Below are positions 20,653 to 33,617 of a stretch of 40,000 nucleotides of DNA, in pieces. The DNA is from Neoscytalidium dimidiatum. Its lineage: Eukaryota; Ascomycota; Dothideomycetes; Botryosphaeriales; Botryosphaeriaceae. Made by a program: the position numbers and the translations under genes. The DNA lies in the NCBI GenBank assembly GCA_037367355.1, contig JAVSCG010000038.1, forward strand, positions 1 to 40,000, read 5' to 3'. Position 1 is the stretch's first letter, and the number at the start of each line of letters is the position of its first letter. Below the pieces are notes generated by a model. The model ran no database searches and had not been told where the DNA came from. It saw only the letters and a list, made by a program, of their open reading frames with translations.

Positions 20653-23600
20653 AAACGCTCTAGCTACGGAGAGCCTTTTATCTAAAGTAATCGATCTTAA
20701 AATTAGCCTAATTCTTATATAAGAACCATAGCTAATAAACCCCGAAAATCCTAGAGAAAGGCGGTCGGTTAACTATCCCGCGTTCGTTTAAATTCTACCG
20801 GATTATTCTCTAACGGAAAGACCGCGTACGTTAGTATATATATTCTATTATCTAACGGAAATAGATATTAACTATAACTCCGCGGTAACTAAATCCCCTA
20901 ACCTAATAGTTCTAAAAATAATAGAGGAAAATAGTTAATTCTACCTCTTTAATTTATATAACCAAAAGGAATAAGGAAACGATAATTCCCTCTATACGCT
21001 AGAACGTATTCTAGGCTACTAATAGCTAGAATTCCCTAGTATTATAGCCGGGGACTTTAATATTTACTATCCGTAGTGGGACCTAAGGTCCCCCTACTCG
21101 AACGGGGCCTCCGCCCTAATTAATTAGATTGAATCTAATAACCTAGACCTACTAAATACGCCGGGAGAAGGTACCTTCTACCGGCCGAATCTAGATAGGC
21201 CTACGGTAATAGATCTAACGCTCTCTAGCCGAGGGCTAACGAATAAAATAACGGACTAGCAAATACTCGAATCTATCGAATCCGACTACTTCCTTATTTT
21301 ATTTTAAATCTAATTAAATAAACGAATAAACTAGGAAAAATCTAAGTAAATTAGATTTAATTACGAGAAGGCGAACTAGGATAAATTCTCTAAGATCTTT
21401 AAAAAAAAAGCCTCGAACTTTATAGAAAAGCTATACCCCTAGCTAGCTATTCTAGAAGAAGAGAATAAAGATCTTAGCCTAGAGATTCTAAAAGACCGTT
21501 CGAAAGAAGTCTTACTCTTAGAAAAACTAGGAGAATTCCTAACTAACCTTATACGGTAAGTAGCGGACTAAGCTATCCTAAAAACTACACCGCTAGCTAA
21601 AGCTAAACCCTAGTAGAATTCTATTCTAACGGAGGCTCGAGGGAACCTTAAACGATAAACGCGGCTTATACGACGCTCGCCGGAGCTCGTAAATAAGTAA
21701 GACTTTCTAAAAACCCGAAACGAATACTTCTCCTCTATTCGTAAAGCTAAACGGGACCACTAGAATTCGTTTCTAAGTAAAAATACCCCCGAAACTATCT
21801 TTAAAGTAATAGCCTATATAAAATACCGTCCGATAGAACGAATCCCTCCGATTCGGGCTAAAAATAGCCTACTATAAGATAGCTAGAAGGGGAAAAGCTC
21901 CGCGCTAAAAGAAACGTTATTTCTATCCCCTTCTAACGCACGAATCGAAAATAATTAGATAAATTACCAGTTAGATCCAAGCTAGGAATAGCTAATTCTA
22001 GATAAAAAAGAGCTCGAACGAACGTGTTCGAACCTAATAAAAGGAACTACGCCCGGACCTAATTTAATATCCTAATAAATTATTATTTAGGCCTATAACG
22101 CATTCCTAAAAGCCTTCTATTTTATCTATTCGAACCTCTTTAAATATGGCTACTATCTAAAGTGCTGGAGATAAGCAACGGGGGCAATTTTAAAAAAACC
22201 TAATAAGCCGGATCCCGCGAATCTAAAGACTTATAGGGTTATTTCTTTATTAAATTGCCTAGGAAAAGTACTCGAACGAGTAATAGCTAAACGCCTCGGT
22301 TTTCTAGCGGAAACGACAAACCTAATTCACCCTATATAAATAGGGGGAAGACTTAAAAAATCCGCTATAGACGCCTGCTTTATTCTAACGAATTTAGTAG
22401 AGGAAAACCGAAAGACAAAGCTAAAAATATCTACGCTATTTCTAGACGTACGCGGCGCTTATAACCACGTCGCGTAAGAATAACTTCTAGGAATTTTAAG
22501 AAAGTTAAAGCTTCCGACTAATCTACTCGCGTAGATTAGAACTTTCTTAAATTCCCGATAATTACGCCTTAGTTTCGACGGAAATATAGAAGAATTTAGT
22601 AACGTAGAAACGGGTATACCGTAAGGAAGTTCTATTTCGCCGATACTATTTCTAATATATATCCGAGACCTATTTTAGACGAACTCCGTTACCTACTTAT
22701 CTTACGTCGATAATATCTCTTTAATGAAAAGCTAGAAAAAGAATATTAAGATACTAGAAAGAGAAGCGGAAAGACTCTATAAACTAGGCGCGGAAAATAC
22801 TATATAATTCGACCTTAAAAAAACCGAATTAATATATTTCTCTAAAGAAAAAACGGTAAGAGATTCTACTTTAAAACTATCTACGGGTTTAGTTATAAAG
22901 CCTAGGAATCTAGTCCGATATCTAGGAGTTTTCTTAGACCTACTCTTTAATTTTAAGGAACACGTCGATATTAGAATAAGCTAAGCTCGTTCGAGCCTCT
23001 CGAGGATAAATAGACTAGCTAATATCGAAAACGGACTAAAACCTAACGCGGTACGGTAGTTATACTTAGCCTACGTTACCTCCGTCTCCGACTACGGCTC
23101 CGTTTTATACTAGAATAACCAAGCGAATTTTAAACAAAAAGCTACGATACTCTAGAATCTAGCTCTACGGAAAATACTAGGCGTTTTTAAAACCGCTCTA
23201 ATTACTCCCCTCAAAATAGAAGCCGCGATCCCACCCTCGGAAATTCGCTTAGAAAATAACCTCCGATTCTACGCCCTACGAAGTCTTAAATTAGACTGAA
23301 AACACCTAATTCGAAGCCTTCTAGAAAAAGAGAACGAATACGAAAGTAAGCTCGTTCGAAAAATTAGAGACTTTCTAAAGAATAAGCTATATAACCTCAA
23401 AACGGTTAATCCTTTCTACTTTCTACCCTAGGGGCTATCTACCTCCTACTCGGTTAAAGTCTCTAAACTCTTAAAAGAAGAATAAGCTAAGAAATATCTA
23501 AACGAACTTAAAAACCCTCTAGATAACCTAATTTCTATCTATACGGACGTAAGTTCGATTCCGAATAAAACTGGAATAGGACTAGCCGTTTTTATAGATA

Positions 23601-24441
23601 GAAACGATCCTATACTTAAAGACGAAACTACTATTTTAGTAGGAAATATCGGGAATAATAACCTAGTTTATAACGGCGAACTAGAGGCTCTTACGAGAGC
23701 CCTCAAACTCGCAGTTAAAAACGGATATACCGATAAAGATATTAGAGTCTACGCGGATAACTAGGCCGCGCTCTACCGTCTAAAAATACTATCTAGAAAT
23801 CTAGGATAACTAGCGTAAATACGAGCTTTAAACGCAGCTAAAACGCTTATTCTAAAAGGGAATTTAGTTTAATTAGAATAGGTCCCCGGCTATTTTAATA
23901 TCTGTATAACGAAGTAGATTTCCTAGCTAAATACGCCTATAAAATAAACCCGAATAACGAATCGACTAGCTACGTATTCTTTCGAATACTAACGCAAGTA
24001 GATTTTATTAATTCGTAGTAAAAAATAGCGAATAAGTAAGCGGAAATAGCCTCTAAAGAGTCTTATCTAAGGCGGTTTAACTAGAAAATAAAACGAAAGT
24101 TAATAGATCTCTCTACGAAGAGAGAAACTAGCTCTACGTTTTATTAACTTAAAATAGAATACGAATACTTTAAGTCCTATTTAAACCGCTTTAGATTAAA
24201 CTTCTCTAAGTATTACCCGTGTAATAATACGGCTAAATAAACCCCTCGGCACCTAATTCTAGACTGTAAAAAGTATCGACTCGAAAGAGAAGATATATAT
24301 ACTAGTCTAGAAACGAAAAATCCCTCCTTAGACCTCGTTTTTAATATCGAAGAAGAACGAAAAGCTCTTCTAAGCTTTTTATCGACAACTAAAATAGCTA
24401 CCCGAAAGTAGCTATTAGAACTTACTTTAACGGAAGTCTAA
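20624..24441 (+). pseudogene. LINE 1 ORF2: APE endonuclease, RT, RNase H (RIPed)
   Basis: The protein begins LRVFQVNLNRNALA, the usual start of the AP-endonuclease domain. GDFN is at 21050-21061, with DLLNTPGEGTFYRP near 21150. RT shows FLDVRGAYNHV (about 22439-22470) and YVDN at 22703-22714, where the second Asp of YVDD is lost to RIP. RNase H has IYTDVS (about 23537-23554), GELEAL and YADN. A CX2-3C...HLILDC C-terminal zinc motif lies at about 24216-24270. The frame is constant to about 23890. There, compared with LINE 2, a net 4-base deletion shifts it inside RNase H. RNase H in ORF2 fits the Tad clade. Confidence 0.87.
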
Positions 24442-24577
24442 ATACGTACTTTCGAAAAAACTAACTTTAGTCTCTCCTTAAAAAAGAAGTTATTCTCCCT
24501 TATTTTTCTTTTATCTTCTATCTCTTCTTATCTCTCTACTTACTTTTCTATTTCTTCCTAAAAAGTACCGGCTTAGC

Positions 24578-24810
24578 TATTAGACTCCTAAGGCTTAGAT
24601 AGTAGATTAGGCCGCCGAGTAAGTACCTAGCGGCTCCGTAGGTTAGATAGAAACTAGAATAACGTTATTTCGTAGGCTTAGTTATAGTAGCGCCGAGGTA
24701 GCTAGGTATATCTATCTATCTACCTCTCTATTATCTTCTCTTCTTTTTCTCTTTATACTTAGATTTCTTCTTAATAGTAATACTATTCTTTTAGTTTAAG
24801 CTATCTTATA
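24578..24810 (+). repeat. 5' LTR of element X (233 bp)
   Basis: It runs from tattag to cttata and is an inverted copy of 7124-7356. It directly abuts the broken LINE 1 end (...cttagc), which places the X insertion site inside LINE A. X gag follows on the same strand. Confidence 0.85.
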
Positions 24811-26560
24811 TAATCTAAGTACTAAAACCTTAGTATAGTAGTTTAGCTACTATCTAACCTAGTAATATCTAGTAATCTTCTTAGACCTAGCGAAGCTTAC
24901 TTAGTTACCTAGTATTAGAAAGGCTAGATTATCTTTACTACTAAGAAAATCTTTACTTAGTATAGACTACCGCCGATAAAAGCTAAGACGTTCTAGACCC
25001 CCTAAGACTAACTACTAAGAACTATACTAATAACTCGCGGACGCTCTATAATAATCGATAAAGGAGATATATAGCCCCGCGTAGCTATCGTCGACTCCTC
25101 TAGCTAGCGTATCTTTAGTAAGAGCCGCGCCCTTATCTTAGATAATATCGAAGGTCTATTTAACGCCGACCTTCCTTAACTTAAACTCGAAGACCCTCTA
25201 TCTAAGTCCGCTATTAGAGTTCTTACCGACCTTAAAGTAGATCTAGCGTAGTCCCCCGTCTATAAGCCGTAGTAGTACTCTAAGAATACGAAAATCTACG
25301 ACTTTAAGGACTTTAGTAACCGTTTCTCTAACGCCGCCGCCCGCGCTAGGCTTCTTATCTACCTCTACGAGACTATAGCTAAACTTAATACTACTTTAAA
25401 GAACCTCGCTCGTATTCGTCTAGAGCGTAATAACCTCCGCGAGAAACGAGACGCTCTCTAGCGTACGGGCGTTAAATAAGAAGGCTAGATTACTAACTTT
25501 ATCTACTCTCTTAAAGAAAGAAACCGCGAAAACGTCTAACTACGCGAGCTTAACCGCTAAGCCTTCTAGCGCCTCGATAAATACGCCGCCCGCGCCCGAC
25601 GTAAAGGCACCGTCGACTCTTAAGAAAACGTTACTAAAGGCTCTCGTAAGATACTTACTAGTAACGTAGATAAGCTTACCGCTACTATACTCGATTACTT
25701 CGTTTACTTCCGCGATAATATTAAGGATAAGCTTACTATCGAGTCTAGATACTTCCGCGGCGATAACCGTCTTATAGTCCGCTATATCTAGTAGCGTCTA
25801 AGTACGGAAATCGCTAGTATAATACGCCCTTTCTCTATTAAAGAAGGTATAACCGCCGAAGAGTTTCTAAAAAGACTTAGAAAGACTTACGGTATAGATA
25901 ACGTAGCTAGAAAGGTACGGATTAACCTTACTAGGATCTCGTAAAGGTCCGACGAGGCTATCGACGTCTTTTACGCTTATATCGCTATTCTTTAGAACCT
26001 AGCCAGCACTAACGAGAAAGAAAAAATAGAGACTCTTCGTTCCTCTATTAACCGTAATCTTAGGTTTAGTATTCTAGCTACCGAGTATAAATCTATTAAT
26101 AAAATACTTAACGCCCTATATAGTATTAAGGCTCGCTCTAGTAAAATCCGTATTAACTACCCTCGTAATAAAGATAAGCCCTAGACTACTTCTACTATAA
26201 ATAATAATAATAGTAGCCGTATAATCTCCGCTCCTTCTACTAATAGTAAACGTCGCTTAAATCTAAACTTAGCGCTTACTCCTACTATAACTAAGCCTCT
26301 AAGATAGTCCGATATCTAGTACGAATCTAAGTCTAACTCTAAGAGCCTCGCTAGAGATTTCTAAGCTAGGCTCTAGCTTAGCTAGTAAGGCCGCTACTAC
26401 TACTACCGCGGCTCTAGATATTATACTATTAACCCCTACTATCTACTAAAGAATAAGCCCGCTAAGTTTAGTAGTATTAATATTAAGTCTAAACTCTTTA
26501 ACTCTTAGAACCCTAGCTATCTTAGTAATTCGGAAAACTTCTAGTTCTAGGACTAAGTCG
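24811..26560 (+). pseudogene. X Gag, RIPed
   Basis: One frame (congruent to 1 modulo 3) is readable from about 25060 to 26520 with only TAA/TAG breaks. Central residues such as FSNAAARARLLIYLYETIAK and ERNNLREKRDAL look like a helical, coiled-coil-rich capsid precursor. A degraded knuckle at about 26395-26440 (YYYYRGSRYYTIN) has the CX2CX4HX4C spacing with Tyr at Cys/His positions, though the last Cys position reads Pro. About 250 bases of leader follow the LTR. X2 at 6467-6973 is a second copy of the distal part. Confidence 0.72.
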
Positions 26561-27012
26561 CTCCCTAGAATATACCGTAGAAGGAGCTACGGATAAGCGA
26601 AGCCTACCTACTATTTCGAGATTAAAAGTATTAGTTTCTTTCTTTATAGTAGACAACCGCTCCCGTATAGAAAAAGAATCCTATATAATTCTTAAGACAA
26701 CTATAAATAGTATAAATATACGTATTCTCCTCGATAATAGTAGCTAAGCTAACCTCGTTAATAAACCCTTTACTCGCGTAAATAAACTTAGTACTTTCCC
26801 TCTTATAAAAAGAATCCGTATAATCCTTAGAGACGGGTCCTTCTTCTAATAGTTAATCTACGGCTACCTAGTACCTATTACTATAGATAGATACTAGAAA
26901 TAAGCCCTCTACTACGTCGCGCGTATAGATACGTACTCTATTATCTTAGGCGACTTCTAGCTTTAATACTACGACCCTAGTATTAGCTTCGCCGATAGAA
27001 TAGTAACGTTTA
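26561..27012 (+). pseudogene. X protease, 5' part of pol (RIPed)
   Basis: The frame is congruent to 0 modulo 3, that is -1 relative to gag. It has INIRILLDNSS (about 26712-26745), matching the DSGS-type protease core with Gly changed by RIP, and DTYSIILGDF (about 26930-26957), the second half of the fold. It ends ADRIVTF at 27012, where the LINE tail begins. The same frame continues with FNSAEYFKNG on the opposite strand at 18566, so the gene is split by LINE B plus an inversion. Confidence 0.75.
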
Positions 27013-27296
27013 TTTATTTATTTATTTATTCGTTTAACGTCCTTATATAAGCTAAGCTTATAAAAGACGGCTAGTCTACTAATATATCTAGTCCGGTATT
27101 TCAACCGGGATTTTTATTCGGGTTTTTCTTCGGAAAGAAGTCTAGAAATAGTAGGGGCTAAGCCGGTGCTTTTTAGGAAGAAATAGGGAAGTAAGTAGAG
27201 AGATAAGAAGAGGTAGAAGATAAAAGAAAAATAAAATAAGAGAGAATAACTTCTTTTAAAAGAAGAGGCTAAAGTTAGTTTTTCGAAAGTACGTAT

Positions 27297-30200
27297 TTAG
27301 GCTTCCGTCGAAATAAGTTCTAATAGCCACTTTCGGGTAGCTATTTTAGTTGTCGATAGAAAGCTTAGAAGAGCCTTCCGTCCTTCTTCGGTATTAAAAA
27401 CGAGGTCTAAGGAGGGGTTTTTTGTTTCTAGACTAGTATATATATCTTCTCTTTCGAGTCGATACTTTTTACAGTCTAGAATTAGGTGCCGGGGGGTTTA
27501 TTTAGCCGTATTATTACACGGGCAGCTATTAGAGGGGTTTAATCTAAAGCGGTTTAGATAGGACTTAAAGTATCCGTATTCTATTTTAAGCTAGTAGAAC
27601 GCGGAGCTAGTTTCTCTCTCCGTAGAGAGGTCTATTAACTTTCGTTTTATCTTCCAGTTAAACCGCCTTAGATAAGACTCTTTAGAGGCTATTTCCGCTT
27701 GCTTATTCGCTGTTTTTTACTACGAATTAATAAAATCTACTTGCGTTAGCATTCGAAAGAATGCGTAGCTTATCGATTCGTTATTCGGGTTTATTTTATA
27801 GGCGTATTTAGTAAGGGAATCTGCTTCTTCGTTACCGCGTATATTAAAATGGCCGGGGACCTATTCTAATTAAACTAAATTCCCTTTTAGGATAAGCGTT
27901 TTAGCTGCGTTTAAAGCTCGTATTTACGCTAGTTATTCTAGATTTCCGAATATTGTTTTTAGACGGTAGAGCGCGGCCTAGTTATCCGCGTAGACTCTAA
28001 TATCTTTATCGGTATATTCGTTTTTAACTGCGAGTTCGAGGGCTCTCGTAAGAGCCTCTAGTTCGCCGTTATAAACTAGGTTATTATCCCCGATATTTCC
28101 TACTATAATAGTAGTTTCGTCTTTAAGGGTAGGGTCGTTTCTATCTATAAAAACTGCTAGTCCAATTCCGGTTTTATTCGGAATCGAACTCGCGTCCGTA
28201 TAGATAGTTATTAGGTTATCCGGAGGGTTTTTAAGTTCGTTTAGGTGTTTCTTAGCTTGTTCTTCTTTCGAGAGTTTAGAGACTTTAACCGAGTAGGAGG
28301 TAGATAGCCCCTAAGGTAGAAAGTAGAAAGGATTAATCGTTTCGAGGTTATACGGCTTATCTTTTAGAAAGTCTCTAATTTTTCGAACGAGCTTACTTTC
28401 GTATTCGTTCTCTCTTTCTAGAAGGCTTCGAATTAGGTATTTTCGGTCTAATTTAAGACTTCGTAGGGCGTAGAATCGGAGGTTGTTTTCTAAGCGAATT
28501 TCCGAGGGTAGGATCGCGGCTTCTATTTTGAGGGGAGTAATTAGAGCGGTTTTAAAAACGCCTAGTATTTTCCGTAGAGCTAGATTCTAGAGTATCGTAG
28601 CTTTTCGTTTAAAATTCGCTTGGTTATTCCAGTATAAGACAGAGCCGTAATCGGAGACGGAGGTAACGTAGGCTAAGTATAACTACCGTACCGCGTTAGA
28701 TTTTAGTCCGTTTTCGATATTAGCTAGTCTATTTATCCTCGAGAGGCTCGAACGAGCTTAGCTTATTCTAATATCGACGTGTTCCTTAAAATTAAAGAGT
28801 AGGTCTAAGAAAACTCCTAGATATCGGACTAGATTCCTAGGCTTTATAACTAAACCCGTAGATAGTTTTAAAGTAGAATCTCTTACCGTTTTTTCTTTAG
28901 AGAAATATATTAATTCGGTTTTTTTAAGGTCGAATTATATAGTATTTTCCGCGCCTAGTTTATAGAGTCTTTCCGCTTCTCTTTCTAGTATCTTAATATT
29001 CTTTTTCTAGCTTTTCGAGCTTGCTATTAAAGAGATATTATCGACGTAAGATAAGTAGGTAACGGAGTTCGTCTAAAATAGGTCTCGGATATATATTAGA
29101 AATAGTATCGGCGAAATAGGACTTCCTTACGGTATACCCGTTTCTACGTTACTAAATTCTTCTATATTTCTATCGAAACTAAGGCGTAATTGTCGGGAAT
29201 TTAAAAAAGTTCTAATCTATGTAAGTAGATTAGTTGGAAGCTTTAACTTTCTTAAAATTCCTAGGAGTTATTCTTACGCGACGTAGTCGTAAGCGCCGCG
29301 TACGTCTAGAAATAGCGTAGATGTTTTTAGCTTTGCCTTTCGGTTTTCCTCTACTAAATTCGTTAGAATAAAGTAGGCGTCTATAGCGGATTTTTTAAGT
29401 CTTCCCCCTATTTATATAGGGTAAATTAGATTTATCGTTTCTACTAGAAAACCGAGGCGTTTAGCTATTACTCGTTCGAGTACTTTTCCTAGGCAGTTTA
29501 ATAAAGAAATAACCCTATAAGTCTTAGAATTTACGGGATCCGGCTTATTAGGTTTCTTTAAAATTACCCCCGTAGCTTATCTCTAGCACTTTAGATAGTA
29601 GCTATATTTAAAGAGGTTTGAATAGACGAAATAAAAGGCTTTCGGGGATACGTTACAGGCCTAGATTATTATTTATTAGGATATTAAATCCGGCCCGGGC
29701 GTAGTCCCTTTTATTAGGTTCGAATAAGTTCGTTCGAGCTCTTTTTTATCTAGAATTAGCTATTCCCAGCTTAGATCCGGCTAGTAATTTATCTAGTAAT
29801 TTTCGATTCGTACGTTAGAAGGGGATAGAAATAACGTTTCTTTTAGCGCGGAGCTTTTCCCCTTCTAGCTATCTTATAGTAGGCCGTTTTTAGCTCGAAT
29901 CGGTAGAATTCGTTCTATCGGATAGTGTTTTATATAGGCTATTACTTTAAAGATAGTTTCGAGGATATTTTTACTTAGAAACGAATTCTAGTAGTCCCGT
30001 TTAGCTTTACGAATAGAGGAGAAGTATTCGTTTCGGGTTTTTAGAAAGTCTTACTTATTTACGAGCTCCGGCGAGCGTCGTATAAGCCGCGTTTATCGTT
30101 TAAGGTTCCCTCGGGCCTCCGTTAAGGTAGAATTCTACTAGGGTTTAGCTCTAGCTAGCGGGGTAGTTTTCGGAATAGCTTAGTCCGCTACTTACCGTAT

Positions 30201-31127
30201 AAGATTAGTTAGGGATTCTCTTAGTTTTTCTAAAAGTAAGACTTCTTTCGAACGGTCTTTTAGAATCTCTAGGCTAAGATCTTTATTCTCCTCTTCTAGA
30301 ATAGCTAGCTAGGGGCGTAGCTTTTCTATAAAGTTCGAGGTTTTTTCTTTAAAGATCTTAGAGAATTTATCCTAGTTCGCCTTCTCGTAATTAAATCTAA
30401 TTTACTTAGATTTCTCCTAGTTTATTCGTTTATTTAATTAGATTTAAAATAAAATAGGGAAGTAGTCGGATCTAATAGATTCGAGTATTTACTAGTCTAT
30501 TATTTTATTCGTTAGCCCTCGGCTAGAGAGCGTTAGATCTATTACCGTAGGCCTATCTAGGTTCGGCCGATAGAAGGTATCTTCTCCTAGCGTATTTAGT
30601 AGGTCTAGGTTATTAGATTCGATCTAATTAATTAGGGCGGAGGCCCCGTTCGAGTAGGGGGACCTTAGGTCCCACTACGGGTGGTGAATATTAAAGTCCC
30701 CGACTATAATACTAGGGAATTCTAGCTATTAGTAGCCTAGAATACGTTCTAGCGTATAGGGGGAATTATCGTTTCCTTATTCCTTTTAGTTATATAGATT
30801 AAAGAGGTAGAATTAGCTATTTTCCTCTATTATTTTTAGAACTATTAGGTTAGGGGATTTAGTTACCGCGGAGTTATAGTTAATATCTATTCCCGTTAGA
30901 TAACGGGATATATATACTAACGTACGCGGTCTTTCCGTTAGAGAATAATCCGGTAGAATTTAAACGAACGCGGGGTGGTTAACCGACCGCCTTTCTCTAG
31001 GATTTTCGGGGTTTATTAGCCATAGTTCTTATATAAGAATTAGGCTAATTTTAAGTTCGATTACTTTAGAAAGAAGGCTCTCTATAGCTAGAGCGTTTCT
31101 ATTTAAATTTACTTAAAATACCCTTAG
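27297..31127 (-). pseudogene. LINE 2 ORF2: APE endonuclease, RT, RNase H (RIPed)
   Basis: The frame is 1,277 codons with no net frameshift. GDFN is at 30690-30701, followed by NIHHP, intact here. The RT catalytic box reads YVDN (about 29036-29050), the same RIP loss of Asp as in LINE 1. RNase H is complete, with YTDAS near 28190 and HFNIRGNEEADSL near 27815-27855, where LINE 1 has its 4-base deletion. A CX2-3C...H...C C-terminal motif lies at about 27480-27520. Stops are TAA/TAG. The product would nick target DNA and prime reverse transcription there. Confidence 0.87.
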
Positions 31128-32574
31128 TTTATCTATAGATAAAGGGGGTTAGTTAATTTGAATTAGGGTAGTATTAGTACCGTATACCTTTAGAGGCTTT
31201 ATAGCCTATAAATTTATACTTATACTCTCCCGTAAGGTGCTCCTTTTTATAGATTTTATATATAGGAGTCCTTATATATTTAGCCGTTTCGTATCCGTTT
31301 TTAAGGTAGTTACGGTATTAAATTTCCTTAGGAATTACCCGTGCTTTCTCTACCTTATAGCTTATTCTATATATAAAAAGGCGGCTATTAATAGCCTTTT
31401 TCTATTCCTTTTTAGTGCGAAACGAGACTATAACGAATCCCGCGGATTAGCTTTCTCTTTTCTCCTTAGAGGTAGCCTAGTAGGGCTTTCCGATAGAAGA
31501 AAGACCTATATTAAAGGTCTCTATTTCCTCCTTAATAAAGGAGTCGATTAGAATATTCTTAGTTTCCCGCGTGGGAATATCGTAGATAATAACCTTATAC
31601 TAGGCCTCGACTAGTTTCGGATTAGAATTAGGAAGGACTTTCCTAATAATATTCTCTTTTTCTAAGAGAAATTAGCTAGTATAGCCTTCGGTACCCGTAA
31701 TTAGGATATTTCTCTTAAACGAAAGGGAAGTTCCTTAGATAACGAGTTTATTTACGAATTCGGCTCCCGCGAACGTAAGGTTTAGCTTTTACTAGAGTCG
31801 GATTCCGTTAAATTAGTCTCGTATACTATCGTAGAAGACGGTAATTTATCTATCTTTAATAGACGTTAGCTTTACGAGCTTCGTAGTTGTTTTTTCCGTG
31901 GGTTTTTTATGCGATACGGTTATAAAACCGTCGTTTAGAACTAAACCTACCGCTACCGAGGCGTAGAAGGTAGGTTTTTTTACTAGGACTAGCTGGCTAG
32001 GCTAGGGTTTTCCCGTAGTAGCTACGGAGGTAGCCCCGAGATTCCTTGTTTTATTCGAAAGCGTACGGGATACGTTTTCGAGTACGCGGACTTCGGTTAC
32101 GAGAATCGACTTAGTAAAGTCGATTTTCCCTTTCGCCGTATATTCGCGGAAGACGATAAGAAGTTCGCTAAGGTTATTTACCTTAAACCGGTCGTCTTTA
32201 AGGTCGATCGCCTTAATAAGGCAATCGAACGTAGCTTCGATATATTCCGCGGAGGACTTTAATTTCGATCCCGATATATACCGGGTTCTTTTCTCGGGGC
32301 GGTATTTAAACGGGTTAATACCCGTAGAGATAGACGAGAAGGAGAGTCTTTTTTCGAGAGTCGGCGTAGGCTCGACTATTACCGTTACCTTTAGTCTTCT
32401 CGGTAGCGGTATTATTTCGTCGTTTTCTATCTCGATATCTTCGATACTACTCGGTCTTGTAGTATTAGAAGATTTAATAACTACTAGCGTAGTCGATAGT
32501 CGAATTAGAGTCGAGGGGCGTAGAAGATCCGGGGAATCTGGAGGGTCTAGGGGCGGATATTCTTAGTTTTCTAT
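31099..32574 (-). pseudogene. LINE 2 ORF1: Gag-like protein (RIPed)
   Basis: It has the same 492-codon length as in LINE 1, from the RIPed ATG (ATA) at 32574 to TAG at 31099, overlapping ORF2 by 29 bases. Zinc-knuckle positions lie near 31200-31320. Equal length in both copies shows that decay has been by base transitions only. An open frame on the + strand inside it (31237-31551) is a shadow. Confidence 0.85.
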
Positions 32575-33167
32575 ACTCTTTCTATAGAAAAGAAATAGTA
32601 GAAGTAGAGAATTAGACTAGAAAGAAATCGCCGGCTTTAGTTTCGTCTAAACTAAGCCGTAAATAAACGAATTCCTAGTAAGCGCGGGGAATTTTCTTCG
32701 TTACTTTCTCTTAAAAAGTAACGAAGCGTTTTCGAGGCTATTTATTTAAGCTTCTCGCTTATTTTTAGTTATTCTTAGTTCGTATAGGTAGGGAGGTAGT
32801 AAAAACTCTACGTATACGGGCCGCGGAAAAGGGGCGGGATAGAGAAGAGAGAAAGGCGCTTCTTCGCCTTAGATTTAGGTACGTAAACGCGCTCTAAATC
32901 TAGTATAACTTAGTATAGAGGTACGCGTAGGTATCTTCTAGCCGTAGCTTAGATTTCGTACGTTTTAGAGTCGTTTTAGGGTCTTAGTAAGGGTACGGAG
33001 GTCGAGAGAGGCGATTTAGCCTAACGAGGTCTCTTTTCCACGCGATAGCGTAATAGCGCGTATAGCTATAAAGCTAAGATTCGAGAATCTAGCTAAGAAA
33101 ATCGAGAGCTTTTAATAGATACTAGTCTTAGCGCTTTTTCTTAAGGTCGATTTCGAAGGTATATTCT

Positions 33168-33617
33168 AAATTAATTTAGATAGATATAATTAACTATATA
33201 TATATATTTACGTATTAAGATCTCTACTTCTAATTTATAATTTCTATTATTATCGTATACGCCGTTAATAGTTATAGTCTATATAAATAATTTTAAACTT
33301 ATTCTCTACTACTATAATTTACTTATTAAAGGTCTTTTAGATCTTTATTTTAAGCTCTAATAGCTTTATCTTTATTAGCGTTTTAAACTACTTTTTATTT
33401 TAATCTTTATTAGCGCTCTTTAATAGTATACTAGCTAGCTACTATCTTTTAAGTATAAACGCTTATTAGAGTATATAAAGCGTCTTTAAAATCTTTTAAA
33501 GTCTTTATATTCTCTTAAAGCTACTAGTAAAGTCTTAAGACCTATAGTAGCGCTAATAGATTATCTTTATTATCTTTTAAAGTATATCTAGAGTAGATAT
33601 TTAAGCGATTTACTAAA
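33168..33617. other. Very AT-rich spacer between two LINE 5' ends
   Basis: About 450 bases separate the LINE 2 5' end from the LINE C 5' end, which face each other head to head. There is no coding pattern on either strand. Degenerate tctttattagcg units recur at about 33370-33420. It matches neither X nor X2, so it is not the expected flank of LINE A. It is probably older RIPed DNA. Confidence 0.5.

Larger units (their letters stand above)
18579..24577 (+). mobile_element. LINE 1 (Tad-like): 5' end of LINE B joined to the 3' part of LINE A
   Basis: The non-LTR element has a 5' UTR of about 600 bases (18579-19176), ORF1 and ORF2. Its 5' end is flanked by taaacgttactatt (18565-18578), part of X. 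Its 3' end stops at 24577 inside the 3' UTR, directly against the X 5' LTR. The missing tail is at 6974-7123. LINE 2 is an inverted, roughly 6-kb copy. The two ends of this copy belong to different insertions, which implies recombination with LINE 2. RIP covers all of it. Confidence 0.88.
27009..33167 (-). mobile_element. LINE 2 (Tad-like): 3' end of LINE B joined to the 5' part of LINE A
   Basis: A full-length element is read on the minus strand from about 33167 (agaatatacc) to the TAAA-repeat tail at 27009. The 3' flank aatagtaacgttta (26999-27012) is repeated, inverted, at the 5' end of LINE 1 (18565-18578). So the true partner of this 3' end is the LINE 1 5' end. It forms a roughly 6-kb inverted repeat with LINE 1 around a 2.4-kb loop. 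RIP is slightly weaker here in places; for example the HHP after GDFN is still coded. Confidence 0.88.

Noticed and set aside
7124..24577. A 17-kb inversion between 7124 and 24577, suggested by the matching LINE breakpoints
   Set aside because: Both breakpoints carry X LTRs in the orientation expected for X inserting into LINE A. Insertion plus one LINE-LINE inversion explains more junctions, including the 14-base duplication.
27009..27030. (ttta)n run as a microsatellite or regulatory repeat
   Set aside because: The same run ends the LINE fragment at 6974 and lies at the LINE 3' end, so it is the LINE tail read in reverse.
31237..31551. Open frame of 104 codons on the + strand, the longest in the RIPed part
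   Set aside because: It lies antisense to LINE 2 ORF1, in the zinc-knuckle region. LINE 1 has no matching protein in that frame, so it is a chance shadow.
33168..33617. AT-rich spacer as a centromere, origin or bidirectional promoter
   Set aside because: Nothing beyond base composition supports this, and RIP alone can produce it.
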